DNA of 64,000 nt from an uncultured Butyrivibrio sp. (GTDB taxonomy: Bacteria > Bacillota > Clostridia > Lachnospirales > Lachnospiraceae): contig NZ_CAMVPU010000018.1 of assembly GCF_947169445.1 (NCBI RefSeq), positions 6,957 through 70,956 of the forward strand. Reading direction: 5' to 3'. A program made the translations under genes and the position numbers. Shown in pieces: positions 43,007 through 51,426 of this stretch (positions are counted from its first letter, which is position 1; each line of letters starts with the position of its first letter). The notes below the pieces were generated by a model. That model did not search any database. It saw only the letters and a list, made by a program, of their open reading frames with translations, and was not told the DNA's origin.

Positions 43007-45424
43007 TCATTCCTCCATCAGAAGCAGGTAATAGGCCTGCCCAAGCGATATTCCCGCATCCCCTGCAGGAACAAATTCATTAACATAAACTTCAAACCCT
43101 TCATGAAGTAATGAAGAGACAACTTTTGATAACAGTAATCTATTACCGAAAACGCCACCGGAGAGACATACCTTACGTTCTCCTGTTCTGTCACTTATTA
43201 TCCGGCAAGTTTCACATATAGCCTCTACTATAGCAATATGAAAAGAAAAAGCAAGCTCTTTATTAGAAAAATCACCGGATTCAGAAGCTTTTTTTATTTT
43301 CTCAAACAATGATAACTGGTCAAGAATAAGTACCTCTCGTCCATCACTGTTTTTTTCAGTTTTTACTTCAAATCTTATTGAAGCGCAATGATTTATATTA
43401 CTATCACTACATGCTTCATAATATTCCCATGCTGCCTTTTCAAGAGCTATCGCACATTCGCCTTCAAACTGATTATCTGATTGTATCTGCAAAAGAGCTG
43501 ATACAGCATCAAATAATCTTCCCATGCTTGAAGTATTAAATACATTTATATTATTGGAAAGCGCTGCCTTAACAAGAGGCGATATATCCATAGCATCATC
43601 ATAAAGAGCATATTCATAACACTCTTTTACAAGCGATGCCTTTTTGGATGCATTATCACCGCCACATAGCTTTACATATGATAAATGACCGGCTCTCTCA
43701 AATTCGGATCCTCTGCAGTAAAGGATTTCTCCACCCCATATATTTCCATCTGTTCCATAGCCCGTACCGTCAAAAGATATTCCTATGCAGCTTTTTAGGC
43801 TTTTTTCCGCCATAACAGATAAGATATGGGCATGATGATGTTGAACCTGAAAAAGAGGCAAATTATGCGTTTTGGAATACTCCAGCGCAGCTCTTACCGA
43901 TTCATACTTAGGGTGCATATCACATACAACTGCACTTGGCTTAAACTCAAACATACATGAAAATCTGCCAATCATATTCCTTAGATTTTCATTTACTCTC
44001 ATATCAGATAAATCGCCAAGATACTGAGAAATGATCACTCTGTCATTATAAGCTAAAGAAAAAGTACTCTTTAAATCTCCTCCAAAGCTTAATATCCTAT
44101 CCTTTGTATTACTAACGTTATTTACAAAAAGAGGTAACGGAACATACCCTCTGGACCTTCTGATTAAAGATGTTATATAGTTATCTTCTGTAATTTTGGT
44201 CACAAAAACAACCGAGTCATCCTGAGGAATATTAATTCTTCTATCATGCGTAAGAACAGTTTCAACCAGATTATCCCTAAGAAATGTATCATAGAATACT
44301 GAATCCTCAGTAATAATTGGCTCATCTGATCTATTTGCACTTGTGACAATAAGCGGCCCTAGTGTATCACACAAAAGTCTGTGAATTCCAACTGATGGCA
44401 AAAAAGCACCAATATACCGGCTGTCCTTACAAACCTCATAAGGAAAATCTTTCTTTTTATTAAGTAAAACTATTGGTCTAGAATAACTTTCTAGCGCTGT
44501 TTTTTCCTGATCATTAAGATAACAAAACTCACTAATACTATTAGTATCAGAAAACATTATGGCAAAGGGCTTCTTTTCGCGCCCCTTTATTTCACGAAGT
44601 CTTCTTGCTGCCTTTTCAGTAGGTCTGCATATTAGCTGAAAGCCGGACATTCCTTTAAGGCCTACAATCTTATCTTCCTGTAAAAGACCTACAGCTCCTT
44701 CAAAGGCCTCTTCAAAAGCCTTACTTGAAGCATCTGCTATATCAAAAGCTTTAGTGCTACTTGCTCCTACTGACTCACTGTTCTTATCATCAAGCCTTAT
44801 CTGCGGACCACATTCATAGCAGGAAATAGTCTGTGCATGTCTTCGCCTTCCATAACCATATTCTTTATGGCACTTTGGACACATCTTAAAATCTGTCATA
44901 GCAGTATTATCCCTATCATAGGGAAGTTTATCCAAAATGCTGATCCTGGGCCCACAGCTGGCACAACTGATAAGTGGATATCTGAATCGTCTATCCTCTT
45001 CGTCAAGCAGCTCTTTTAAGCAATCATCACAAATACCTATATCAGGTAAAAAAACGGGAATTTCTCTAGACAGATCTACCTCAGAGCTCTCAATTATGCT
45101 AAAACTGCCTTTATCTAAGTCATCCTCGTTACCTAAATGCAGATAATCTGAAGACAAATTCAAAGCAAAAAGATAATCTAAAAGCTCCTCTTTTGTTAAG
45201 TACTTTGTTTCAACATCAAAAATAAAAGCACCTGCAGGATACTCGCATTTAAGCATATCAGTGAATGAAGATATAGTATCCCCATCACCAATTACAAGTA
45301 TATCAACAGCTGCTCCAATATTCTGAACAAAGCCTTTTAGATTATATTCAGTTGCCTTGTTTAAAATAAAGGGGCGATAACCAACACCCTGTACCGCCCC
45401 TTTAACTGTGATCTTTACAATCAT
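43007..45424 (-). CDS. hypF: Carbamoyltransferase HypF
   Basis: Uses carbamoyl phosphate and ATP to load HypE. The 805-residue protein has an acylphosphatase domain (VKGAVQGVGYRPFI), two zinc-finger units (CDDCLKEL...CASCG and CPKCHKEYG...CYECGP), a YrdC-like domain (LKGMSGFQLICRPTEKAARRL, VTSANRSDEPI) and a Kae1-like domain (VQHHHAHILSVMAE, GISFDGTGYGTDG, CLSGGVFGN). It is somewhat longer than the usual 750 residues through inserts. It lies 21 bases after echF, linking structural and maturation genes. Confidence 0.95.
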   Translation of the reverse strand: MIVKITVKGAVQGVGYRPFILNKATEYNLKGFVQNIGAAVDILVIGDGDTISSFTDMLKCEYPAGAFIFDVETKYLTKEELLDYLFALNLSSDYLHLGNEDDLDKGSFSIIESSEVDLSREIPVFLPDIGICDDCLKELLDEEDRRFRYPLISCASCGPRISILDKLPYDRDNTAMTDFKMCPKCHKEYGYGRRRHAQTISCYECGPQIRLDDKNSESVGASSTKAFDIADASSKAFEEAFEGAVGLLQEDKIVGLKGMSGFQLICRPTEKAARRLREIKGREKKPFAIMFSDTNSISEFCYLNDQEKTALESYSRPIVLLNKKKDFPYEVCKDSRYIGAFLPSVGIHRLLCDTLGPLIVTSANRSDEPIITEDSVFYDTFLRDNLVETVLTHDRRINIPQDDSVVFVTKITEDNYITSLIRRSRGYVPLPLFVNNVSNTKDRILSFGGDLKSTFSLAYNDRVIISQYLGDLSDMRVNENLRNMIGRFSCMFEFKPSAVVCDMHPKYESVRAALEYSKTHNLPLFQVQHHHAHILSVMAEKSLKSCIGISFDGTGYGTDGNIWGGEILYCRGSEFERAGHLSYVKLCGGDNASKKASLVKECYEYALYDDAMDISPLVKAALSNNINVFNTSSMGRLFDAVSALLQIQSDNQFEGECAIALEKAAWEYYEACSDSNINHCASIRFEVKTEKNSDGREVLILDQLSLFEKIKKASESGDFSNKELAFSFHIAIVEAICETCRIISDRTGERKVCLSGGVFGNRLLLSKVVSSLLHEGFEVYVNEFVPAGDAGISLGQAYYLLLMEE

Positions 45425-45445
45425 TACTATCTCTTTAATAGATTA

Positions 45446-45955
45446 TTATGCTTCAGGAGCCTTAGCTGGCGCAGCAGGAGCAGGATTCTGAGCAGGTGCA
45501 TTAGTAGCTGGTGCACCTGCACCTCCCTGTGCTGCTTGAGCTGCCTGAGCTGCTTTTGCAGCAGCTGCTGCAGCGGCTCTTTCCTTAGCAGCCTTCATAA
45601 GTGCTTCCTGAGCTGCAATTGCCTTCTCAGACTGTTTGAAAGTCTTGGTAACCTTTTCTTCTCCTGGTTCCTGGAATCTAAGGCCCATTGAAAGACATTT
45701 CTTTGGACAGTTATCAACACAGCATCTGCACTGAATACAGCTCATAGGTCTGATTGACCAGGTCTTTGCAACCTTATCAACTGTAATAGCATGTGTAGGG
45801 CACTTAATGGAACAGAGTCCACAAAGTACACAAACATCCATATCATTTTCTACATGTCCTCTTGTACCAGCTGGATATTCCTTCTCAGTTTTTCTTGTCT
45901 TAGGTGTAGATACAAGATTATGAAGAATTGTAGATTTAAAACTTGCAAGTGACAT
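45446..45955 (-). CDS. echF: Ech hydrogenase subunit EchF (2[4Fe-4S] ferredoxin-like) with Ala/Pro-rich tail
   Basis: A polyferredoxin subunit carrying electrons between soluble ferredoxin and the hydrogenase core. Two [4Fe-4S] motifs are CVLCGLCSIKCP and CIQCRCCVDNCP (about residues 38-90). The last 60 or so residues are an Ala-rich run (ERAAAAAAAKAAQAAQAAQ) followed by Pro/Ala-rich sequence, absent from classic EchF; probably a flexible tail. A similar tail ends EchC. Gene order places it between echE and hypF. Confidence 0.9.
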   Translation of the reverse strand: MSLASFKSTILHNLVSTPKTRKTEKEYPAGTRGHVENDMDVCVLCGLCSIKCPTHAITVDKVAKTWSIRPMSCIQCRCCVDNCPKKCLSMGLRFQEPGEEKVTKTFKQSEKAIAAQEALMKAAKERAAAAAAAKAAQAAQAAQGGAGAPATNAPAQNPAPAAPAKAPEA

Positions 45956-46005
45956 CTTTTATCTCCTATCAATAAGCAACAAGTGTATTAATCTTATTGC
46001 AAATA

Positions 46006-47085
46006 TTACCTTTCTGTACAACTGATACAAGGATCGATGGTAAGTACAAGAATCGGAACATCAGCAAGGTCGCATCCCTTAAGTGTCTCAACAAGACCAG
46101 GAAGGTTAGAGAATGTGGGGGTACGAACACGAAGTCTGTCTATAAACTTTGTTCCGTTTGCCTTTACATAGTAGAGAGCTTCGCCTCTAGGCTGCTCAAT
46201 ACGCATCATATATTCGCCATTTGGCATTCCCTTAACAGGAACTTCGATTTCACCTGAAGGAATCTTGGCAATACACTGACGGATAATATCAAATGCCTGG
46301 AAGATTTCCTTAATACGGCAATCTGTACGCGCATAAGAATCACCCTCTGTACTGATAATAGGCTCAAAATCAATATCTCCGTAAGCACAATAACCTGTTG
46401 TTCTGATATCTCTGTTAACACCGCTGGCACGAAGGAAAGGTCCTGCACATCCAAGAAGATCTGCTTGCTCTGCTGAAAGATATCCAACACCGCGAAGTCT
46501 TGTCAGAACTGCTTTATCATTAAGGAATGGCTTAGCAATTACCTTAAGATCTTCTTCCATCCTATCGATACGCTTTGCAAAATCCTTAAGCATCTCATCA
46601 GAAACATCTCTTCTGATTCCGCCAACCTTCATTACGGAAAAGATAACACGGCCACCGGTAGACTGCTCAAACATATCAAGAGCATCTTCTCTAAGTCTCC
46701 AACAGTCCATATACAGTGACTCAAATCCAAACGCATCAGCTAAAAGGCCGAGCCAAAGAAGATGAGAATGAATTCTTGAAAGCTCTGACCAGATAGTTCT
46801 AAGATATCTTGCACGAGCAGGAACATCGATATCCATAATATGCTCAATAGCCTCTGAGTAGCCAAGGCCATGGCCAAGAGAACAGATACCGCAGATACGC
46901 TCTGCTACATATACCATCTCATTAAAATCTTTTTTATCAACCAGCTTCTCAAGACCTCTGTGAATGAATCCGATTGAAGGGATAGCCTCTACTACCTTCT
47001 CATCCTCCATTACAAGGTCCAAATGAATTGGTTCCGGAAGAACCGGATGCTGGGGTCCAAATGGAATTACACTTCTGTTAGACAT
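46006..47085 (-). CDS. echE: Ech hydrogenase large subunit EchE ([NiFe] catalytic subunit)
   Basis: Holds the [NiFe] site for proton reduction or hydrogen oxidation in a group 4 membrane-bound hydrogenase. The 359-residue protein has the N-terminal nickel ligands in ERICGICSLGH (CxxC) and the C-terminal pair in DPCISCTER. The frame stops three residues after the last cysteine, so there is no C-terminal peptide to be removed and no maturation endopeptidase should be needed. FGPQHPVLPEPI at the N terminus is typical of the NuoD/EchE family. It is downstream of echD and upstream of echF. Confidence 0.95.
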   Translation of the reverse strand: MSNRSVIPFGPQHPVLPEPIHLDLVMEDEKVVEAIPSIGFIHRGLEKLVDKKDFNEMVYVAERICGICSLGHGLGYSEAIEHIMDIDVPARARYLRTIWSELSRIHSHLLWLGLLADAFGFESLYMDCWRLREDALDMFEQSTGGRVIFSVMKVGGIRRDVSDEMLKDFAKRIDRMEEDLKVIAKPFLNDKAVLTRLRGVGYLSAEQADLLGCAGPFLRASGVNRDIRTTGYCAYGDIDFEPIISTEGDSYARTDCRIKEIFQAFDIIRQCIAKIPSGEIEVPVKGMPNGEYMMRIEQPRGEALYYVKANGTKFIDRLRVRTPTFSNLPGLVETLKGCDLADVPILVLTIDPCISCTER

Positions 47086-47099
47086 TTTGGTTCCTCCAA

Positions 47100-47432
47100 T
47101 TACTTGAATGGTGTTTCAATCGCTGTGCGATAGAACTTACCTTCGAAATCTAAGTTAATCATTTTTATTTTAACGCCAAAAAGATCATGCATCTCGTTCT
47201 CATGAATGAATGCGCAAGGGAAAGCACTTGTAATACTTGATACTTCCTGGTCCTCTGAAAGAGTAACCTTAAGCTGCTTAACCTCATAATCCTTACCAAA
47301 GGTATAAAGGATTTCGTATCCATCAGGAATACGTGTAGCGCACTGCTGCATAAGGTGATATCCGGCAAATTTAAGCTTATGTGCCTCATCCAAAATACTT
47401 TCAGGAGCAACATTAGTAAATTCCATATTCAT
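47100..47432 (-). CDS. echD: Ech hydrogenase subunit EchD (NuoC-like)
   Basis: A 110-residue soluble subunit related to the 30 kDa/NuoC subunit of complex I, helping dock the large subunit. The C-terminal ENEMHDLFGVKIKM matches the family ERExxDLFG motif. It overlaps echC by one base (the ATG shares the echC stop), and is 14 bases before echE. The short length agrees with EchD of other Ech complexes. Confidence 0.88.
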   Translation of the reverse strand: MNMEFTNVAPESILDEAHKLKFAGYHLMQQCATRIPDGYEILYTFGKDYEVKQLKVTLSEDQEVSSITSAFPCAFIHENEMHDLFGVKIKMINLDFEGKFYRTAIETPFK

Positions 47433-48112
47433 TATTTGTCATCTCCTTTCTGAGTATTTGGTGTAGCAGCAGGAGCCTGTTCATCGGCTGAAGGCTTAGC
47501 TACAGGAGCAGCCGGCTTAGGAGCAGGTGCTGCAGGTTTTGCAGAAACTTTAATCTTCTCTTCTGCCTGCTGTCTAAGAGCTTCCTCTGTAAGAACAGCA
47601 TCATACTGATTACTTGGATCATAATCATCAGCTGTCATATGTACAGCCATCTTACTGTAGTCAACAGTACAATATCCGGCTTTCATGGATTCCTTAAGTT
47701 TCTTTCTCTTCTCCTCAAGAATTCCAACAGCCTTAACAACACCCTCAATAAGAGCTTCAGGTCTTACAGCACATCCCGGAACATATACATCTACCGGAAC
47801 AACCTTATCAGCTCCACCAAGGATGTTATAACATTCCTTGAAAATACCGCCATCGCAGGCACAGATTCCGCAAGCAACAACAACCTTTGGATCAGGCATC
47901 ATATTGTAAAGCTGTCTGATAACAGGTGCTGTCTGCGCATTTACTCCACCGGTAAGCAGAAGTACATCTGCGTGCTTAGGATTACCGGTATTGATAATAC
48001 CAAAACGCTCAACATCATAAAGTGGCGTCATTGTAGCAAGAACTTCTATATCACAGCCATTGCAGCTGGAGCCATCATAATGTAACACCCAAGGTGATTT
48101 AGAAATATTCAT
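47432..48112 (-). CDS. echC: Ech hydrogenase small subunit EchC (NuoB-like) with Ala/Pro-rich tail
   Basis: Carries the proximal [4Fe-4S] cluster next to the [NiFe] site. The 226-residue protein has cluster ligands in SCNGCDIE, VACGICACDG and VPGCAVRPE. Residues about 190-226 form a Lys/Ala/Pro-rich tail (KPAAPAPKPAAPVAKP) not expected in the family core of about 150-190 residues. It lies between echB and echD. Catalytic function is firm; the tail is of unknown use. Confidence 0.92.
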   Translation of the reverse strand: MNISKSPWVLHYDGSSCNGCDIEVLATMTPLYDVERFGIINTGNPKHADVLLLTGGVNAQTAPVIRQLYNMMPDPKVVVACGICACDGGIFKECYNILGGADKVVPVDVYVPGCAVRPEALIEGVVKAVGILEEKRKKLKESMKAGYCTVDYSKMAVHMTADDYDPSNQYDAVLTEEALRQQAEEKIKVSAKPAAPAPKPAAPVAKPSADEQAPAATPNTQKGDDK

Positions 48113-48164
48113 TGATTTTCCATTCCCTTCATTTTTTCGCTTCGTATAATGCGAAGTTTGTTTA

Positions 48165-49034
48165 TTACTTCAAAACATTAAGAATTAACAGATTAGTACC
48201 TGCAAAAACAAGAATCACACTCCATGTAACTATAAGCATTGTCTTGTATTTAACACGAGGGAACACATTATCAATAAGTGTTTCAAGGAAAAATACGATT
48301 GCAATAGCTAAAATTGCCCAAATACGGCTGATAGGATTCTCTGTAATAAAGAACATTCCTACAATACCCATCATAAGCACTGTATCATACCATTCTGCTA
48401 TCTCAACAAGAGCAAGGTTACGACCTGAAAGATCGGTTGTAAGACCCTTTACCATCTCCTGATGCATATGGTGTGAAGTACTAAGGTCAAATGGTGACTT
48501 ACGAAGCTTGATGATAAGGATGAATACAAATCCAATAAAGAATCCAGGAATCTGAGCGATAGCAGGAATCTGAGTATGGATAAGATCATCAACCATGAAG
48601 CTTCCATTTGCATAGTAGAAACCAATAGCTACCAAAAGTGTCATTGGTTCATAGCACATCATCTGTAAAAGCTCACGCTGCGCACCCATAATACTGTAAG
48701 GGCCGTTTGTAGAGAATGCTGCAAGAACCAGCATAACCTCTGACATAGAAAGCGCAAAGAAAACAAGGAGCATATCTCCACCGGCAAAGAACAAAGCACC
48801 TGTAAAAATAGTGAAGATAAGATATACAGTTACAAACAGAACCTGAATACTGTTAACAACGGTTGTCTGTTTGTGAAGAAGCTTATTAACATCATAAAAT
48901 GGCTGAATGATTGGAGGACCTACTCTTCCCTGCATACGAGCAGAAAAGATTCTGTCTGTTCCGGACAGTAAGCCTCCGATAATCGGTGCCAAAATCAAAT
49001 AAAGTACTGCTTTTAAAATCATCTCAAATGTCAT
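48165..49034 (-). CDS. echB: Ech hydrogenase membrane subunit EchB (NuoH-like)
   Basis: A 289-residue integral membrane subunit related to NuoH, joining the hydrogenase module to ion translocation. The ATG at 49034 follows GGAGGTG and overlaps the echA stop (ATGA); a longer frame would lie inside echA. Family features are ARMQGRVGPPIIQPFYD near the N terminus and the acidic loop FSRxxE-like region (ELLQMMCYEPMTLL), with about eight hydrophobic helices. Confidence 0.93.
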   Translation of the reverse strand: MTFEMILKAVLYLILAPIIGGLLSGTDRIFSARMQGRVGPPIIQPFYDVNKLLHKQTTVVNSIQVLFVTVYLIFTIFTGALFFAGGDMLLVFFALSMSEVMLVLAAFSTNGPYSIMGAQRELLQMMCYEPMTLLVAIGFYYANGSFMVDDLIHTQIPAIAQIPGFFIGFVFILIIKLRKSPFDLSTSHHMHQEMVKGLTTDLSGRNLALVEIAEWYDTVLMMGIVGMFFITENPISRIWAILAIAIVFFLETLIDNVFPRVKYKTMLIVTWSVILVFAGTNLLILNVLK

Positions 49035-50959
49035 CAGAAAGCACCTCCAACTACAACAATCAGCATAACCAGCACAAGCACGGTTGAAACCCAGATGCAT
49101 GGCCAGAGAAGCTTCTTCTCACCAAAGAAGTCCTCCATGTACCAGTTAGACATATAAAGAGCTCTCTCATTACCAAAGGAATCAATATAATGTCTGTCAT
49201 CTCCGGCATTAACTCCGGCTACATAAGACATTGTCATCTTGGAATTCTTACCAATTGACAGGAACCTTGCTCCAACCGGAATAAGGAAAATCATAATTAC
49301 CATGATCATCATGATAACAACATCGCTTCCACCGATAACATCAGGAATATTAGTATGGAAAGCCTCATCAAGAATTGGCTGTATCATATTACCTGACATC
49401 CATGGGAATGCGAAGCACATTACAACAATCATTGCTGTAAGAGGAAAAATGGAAACCATTTCACTCTTAGGAGTAATATCTTCAAGCTCGAAAGACTGAT
49501 GGATTACTGTACAGATCTTTCCAAGCCATTTTGCCCAATAGAATAATGTGGAGCCTGAACCAAATACAAGGAAAAGAACAAGCCATACAGAACCTGAGTC
49601 AACGAATGACTTAAGAGCTGCCCACTTAGATACAAGCATTCCAAAAGGAGCCATGAACATACCACAGATACCGATAATCATAATAAATGCAAGTCTTGGA
49701 AGCTTAATGATAAGACCATGCATATCCTCGATATCACGGCTGTGCATACAGTTTTCTATATCACCGACCGTCTGGAACAGAAGTGACTTAGATACAGCGT
49801 GGAAAAGAACAAGCATTACTGCAGCCCACACACCTTCTGTTGTACCGGTTCCGGCACAGGCTGTTATAAGACCAAGGTTTGAAATTGTTGAATAAGCAAG
49901 CACCTTTTTGCCGTCACTAACTGTAATAGCAAGAAGTGATGCTGCAAAGAATGTGAATCCACCAATAACAGTGATCATAACACCTGTAAGAGTTCCCTCC
50001 ATAACAGGTGAAAGTCTGATCAGCATGTAAACACCAATCTTAACCATAGTTGCTGAGTGAAGAAGTGCACTTGAAGGTGTAGGTGCAACCATGGCGCCAA
50101 GGAGCCATCTTGAGAATGGGAACTGTGCGCTCTTTGTAAGAGCAGCAAAAGCAAATAAAGTAACAGGAATGATTATAAGTCCTGAAGCACTTGAGCTTGT
50201 AACCTGGCTAAGGTTAGAAATTCCAAGTGCAATATTGCTGTACATAAGACCTGCAGCAAAACCGCATCCACCAAGAAGGTTCATCCACAGAGCTCTGAAT
50301 GAATTATCAACAGCTTCCTGTGTCCTTGTATATCCAATCATAAGGAATGAACATACACTTGTAATCTCCCAGAAGAAATAAATCCAGCCAAGATTATCAG
50401 AAGAAATAAGGCCAAACATTGCACCAAGGAAAACAAACATAAGCGCAAGGAAATAATTGGAACGATCCTTAACATCTAAATGATGGTGATGATAATCCTT
50501 CATGTAACCTGAAGCATAAATGCAGATAAGGATACCTACAATACCTACAATCAGATACATAACAGCAGCAAAAGTATCAATACGGAAATGAGTATTTCCT
50601 TCGATTGCCTTGCCGGAAAGATCCATCCAAAGAACCGGAATAGTACCAATCATGGAAATAAGGATTGCATAGTATTTCTTGTACTTGATACTAAGAAAAC
50701 AAACAAGTCCCATCAAAAATACTTCGCCGCACATAATAACAATATTAGCGACATGACTCTCTTCAAGATACATAAACTGTGATGTATCTCCTGAAGACAG
50801 AACATTTACAGCAACATAAATAGCACACGCCATAATAACAAAGCCGCCTACAATAATAGTAAAGCTTCTAACAGGTGTGGCCTCTTTCTGTATAAATATC
50901 AGTGCTGCAATGATAAATGGAAAAAGAATTAGAAAGTTAACTACATTTGGAATAGCCAA
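49034..50959 (-). CDS. echA: Ech hydrogenase ion-pump subunit EchA (NuoL/MrpA-like)
   Basis: A 641-residue antiporter-like membrane subunit that should translocate H+ or Na+ as ferredoxin is oxidised. It has about 16 hydrophobic helices, with the family signature WIYFFWEITSVCSFLMIGY (conserved Glu in the fifth helix), a lysine in FALTKSAQFPFSRWLLGAMVAPTPSSALLHSATMVK (split here in the natural order; motif residues about 262-297), and a later AVSKSLLF. The start is TTG 50959 with AAAGGGGTG upstream. It follows the CsoR-type gene by 37 bases. Confidence 0.93.
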   Translation of the reverse strand: MAIPNVVNFLILFPFIIAALIFIQKEATPVRSFTIIVGGFVIMACAIYVAVNVLSSGDTSQFMYLEESHVANIVIMCGEVFLMGLVCFLSIKYKKYYAILISMIGTIPVLWMDLSGKAIEGNTHFRIDTFAAVMYLIVGIVGILICIYASGYMKDYHHHHLDVKDRSNYFLALMFVFLGAMFGLISSDNLGWIYFFWEITSVCSFLMIGYTRTQEAVDNSFRALWMNLLGGCGFAAGLMYSNIALGISNLSQVTSSSASGLIIIPVTLFAFAALTKSAQFPFSRWLLGAMVAPTPSSALLHSATMVKIGVYMLIRLSPVMEGTLTGVMITVIGGFTFFAASLLAITVSDGKKVLAYSTISNLGLITACAGTGTTEGVWAAVMLVLFHAVSKSLLFQTVGDIENCMHSRDIEDMHGLIIKLPRLAFIMIIGICGMFMAPFGMLVSKWAALKSFVDSGSVWLVLFLVFGSGSTLFYWAKWLGKICTVIHQSFELEDITPKSEMVSIFPLTAMIVVMCFAFPWMSGNMIQPILDEAFHTNIPDVIGGSDVVIMMIMVIMIFLIPVGARFLSIGKNSKMTMSYVAGVNAGDDRHYIDSFGNERALYMSNWYMEDFFGEKKLLWPCIWVSTVLVLVMLIVVVGGAF

Positions 50960-50985
50960 GGTGTTACACCCCTTTCACACATTTT

Positions 50986-51003
50986 TTCATGACAAGTCAT
51001 GAA
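50986..51003. repeat. 18-base palindrome between csoR-type gene and echA
   Basis: TTCATGAC-AA-GTCATGAA, perfect eight-base arms, overlapping the stop codon of the regulator gene and lying 27 bases before the echA start. It could be an operator, or a hairpin limiting read-through or decay between the two genes. No T run follows on the minus strand. Confidence 0.65.
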
Positions 51004-51293
51004 TTTTTCATAAATTTGTCGATAGCTTCATTTAATTCAATGATAGCTTCTTCATCGCCATCCTCTACAGCATGAACGATACAGTGACTGATATGCTCCT
51101 TAAGGATTTCCTTACCGCAATTATTTATCGCAGAATTAACAGCTGACAGCTGTATAAGAACTTCTGCGCAGTCCCTGTTGTCCTCTACCATCTTCTTAAC
51201 AGATTCCAAATGTCCAATTGCCTTGGATAATCTGTTGGAAATGGCTTTTATATGCTCAGGATCGTGGTAATGGCTATGGGTATGAGAACTCAT
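50997..51293 (-). CDS. CsoR/RcnR/InrS-family metal-sensing repressor, likely nickel type
   Basis: A 98-residue four-helix repressor (from ATG 51293 with GGAGG upstream; the in-frame TTG at 51305 overlaps that site). The N terminus is histidine-rich (HTHSHYHDPEH). The family metal fingerprint reads H10, C42, H67, C71. The 32/25/4 spacing is the same as InrS (H21, C53, H78, C82), a nickel sensor, and the same layout as RcnR (H3, C35, H60, H64); copper-type CsoR lacks the N-terminal histidine. It sits directly upstream of the [NiFe] hydrogenase operon. Nickel control of ech-hyp is inferred; copper sensing remains possible. Confidence 0.82.
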   Translation of the reverse strand: MSSHTHSHYHDPEHIKAISNRLSKAIGHLESVKKMVEDNRDCAEVLIQLSAVNSAINNCGKEILKEHISHCIVHAVEDGDEEAIIELNEAIDKFMKNS

Positions 51294-51311
51294 AGAAACC
51301 TCCAAAAATAA

Positions 51312-51376
51312 TGTGCGTTTTCGTTAATTTTTTGACTTTTCTCATCAAAAAAATTTAGAGCCGATAAAAACGCACA
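51312..51376. repeat. Long-range inverted repeat upstream of the metal regulator
   Basis: TGTGCGTTTT (51312-51321) and AAAACGCACA (51367-51376), perfect ten-base arms 45 bases apart, flanking the region where the regulator's promoter must lie. Could be a pair of operator half-sites or a long hairpin in the 5' UTR. I saw no convincing -35/-10 between them. Confidence 0.6.
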
Positions 51377-51426
51377 CTTAAGCCGAAAATTATTATATTT
51401 CTAATGAATAAAAAAATCAATAAAGA

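Noticed and set aside
47639..48085. Open frame of 148 codons on the plus strand within echC
   Set aside because: Fully opposite to echC, whose cluster motifs are conserved; treated as a shadow.
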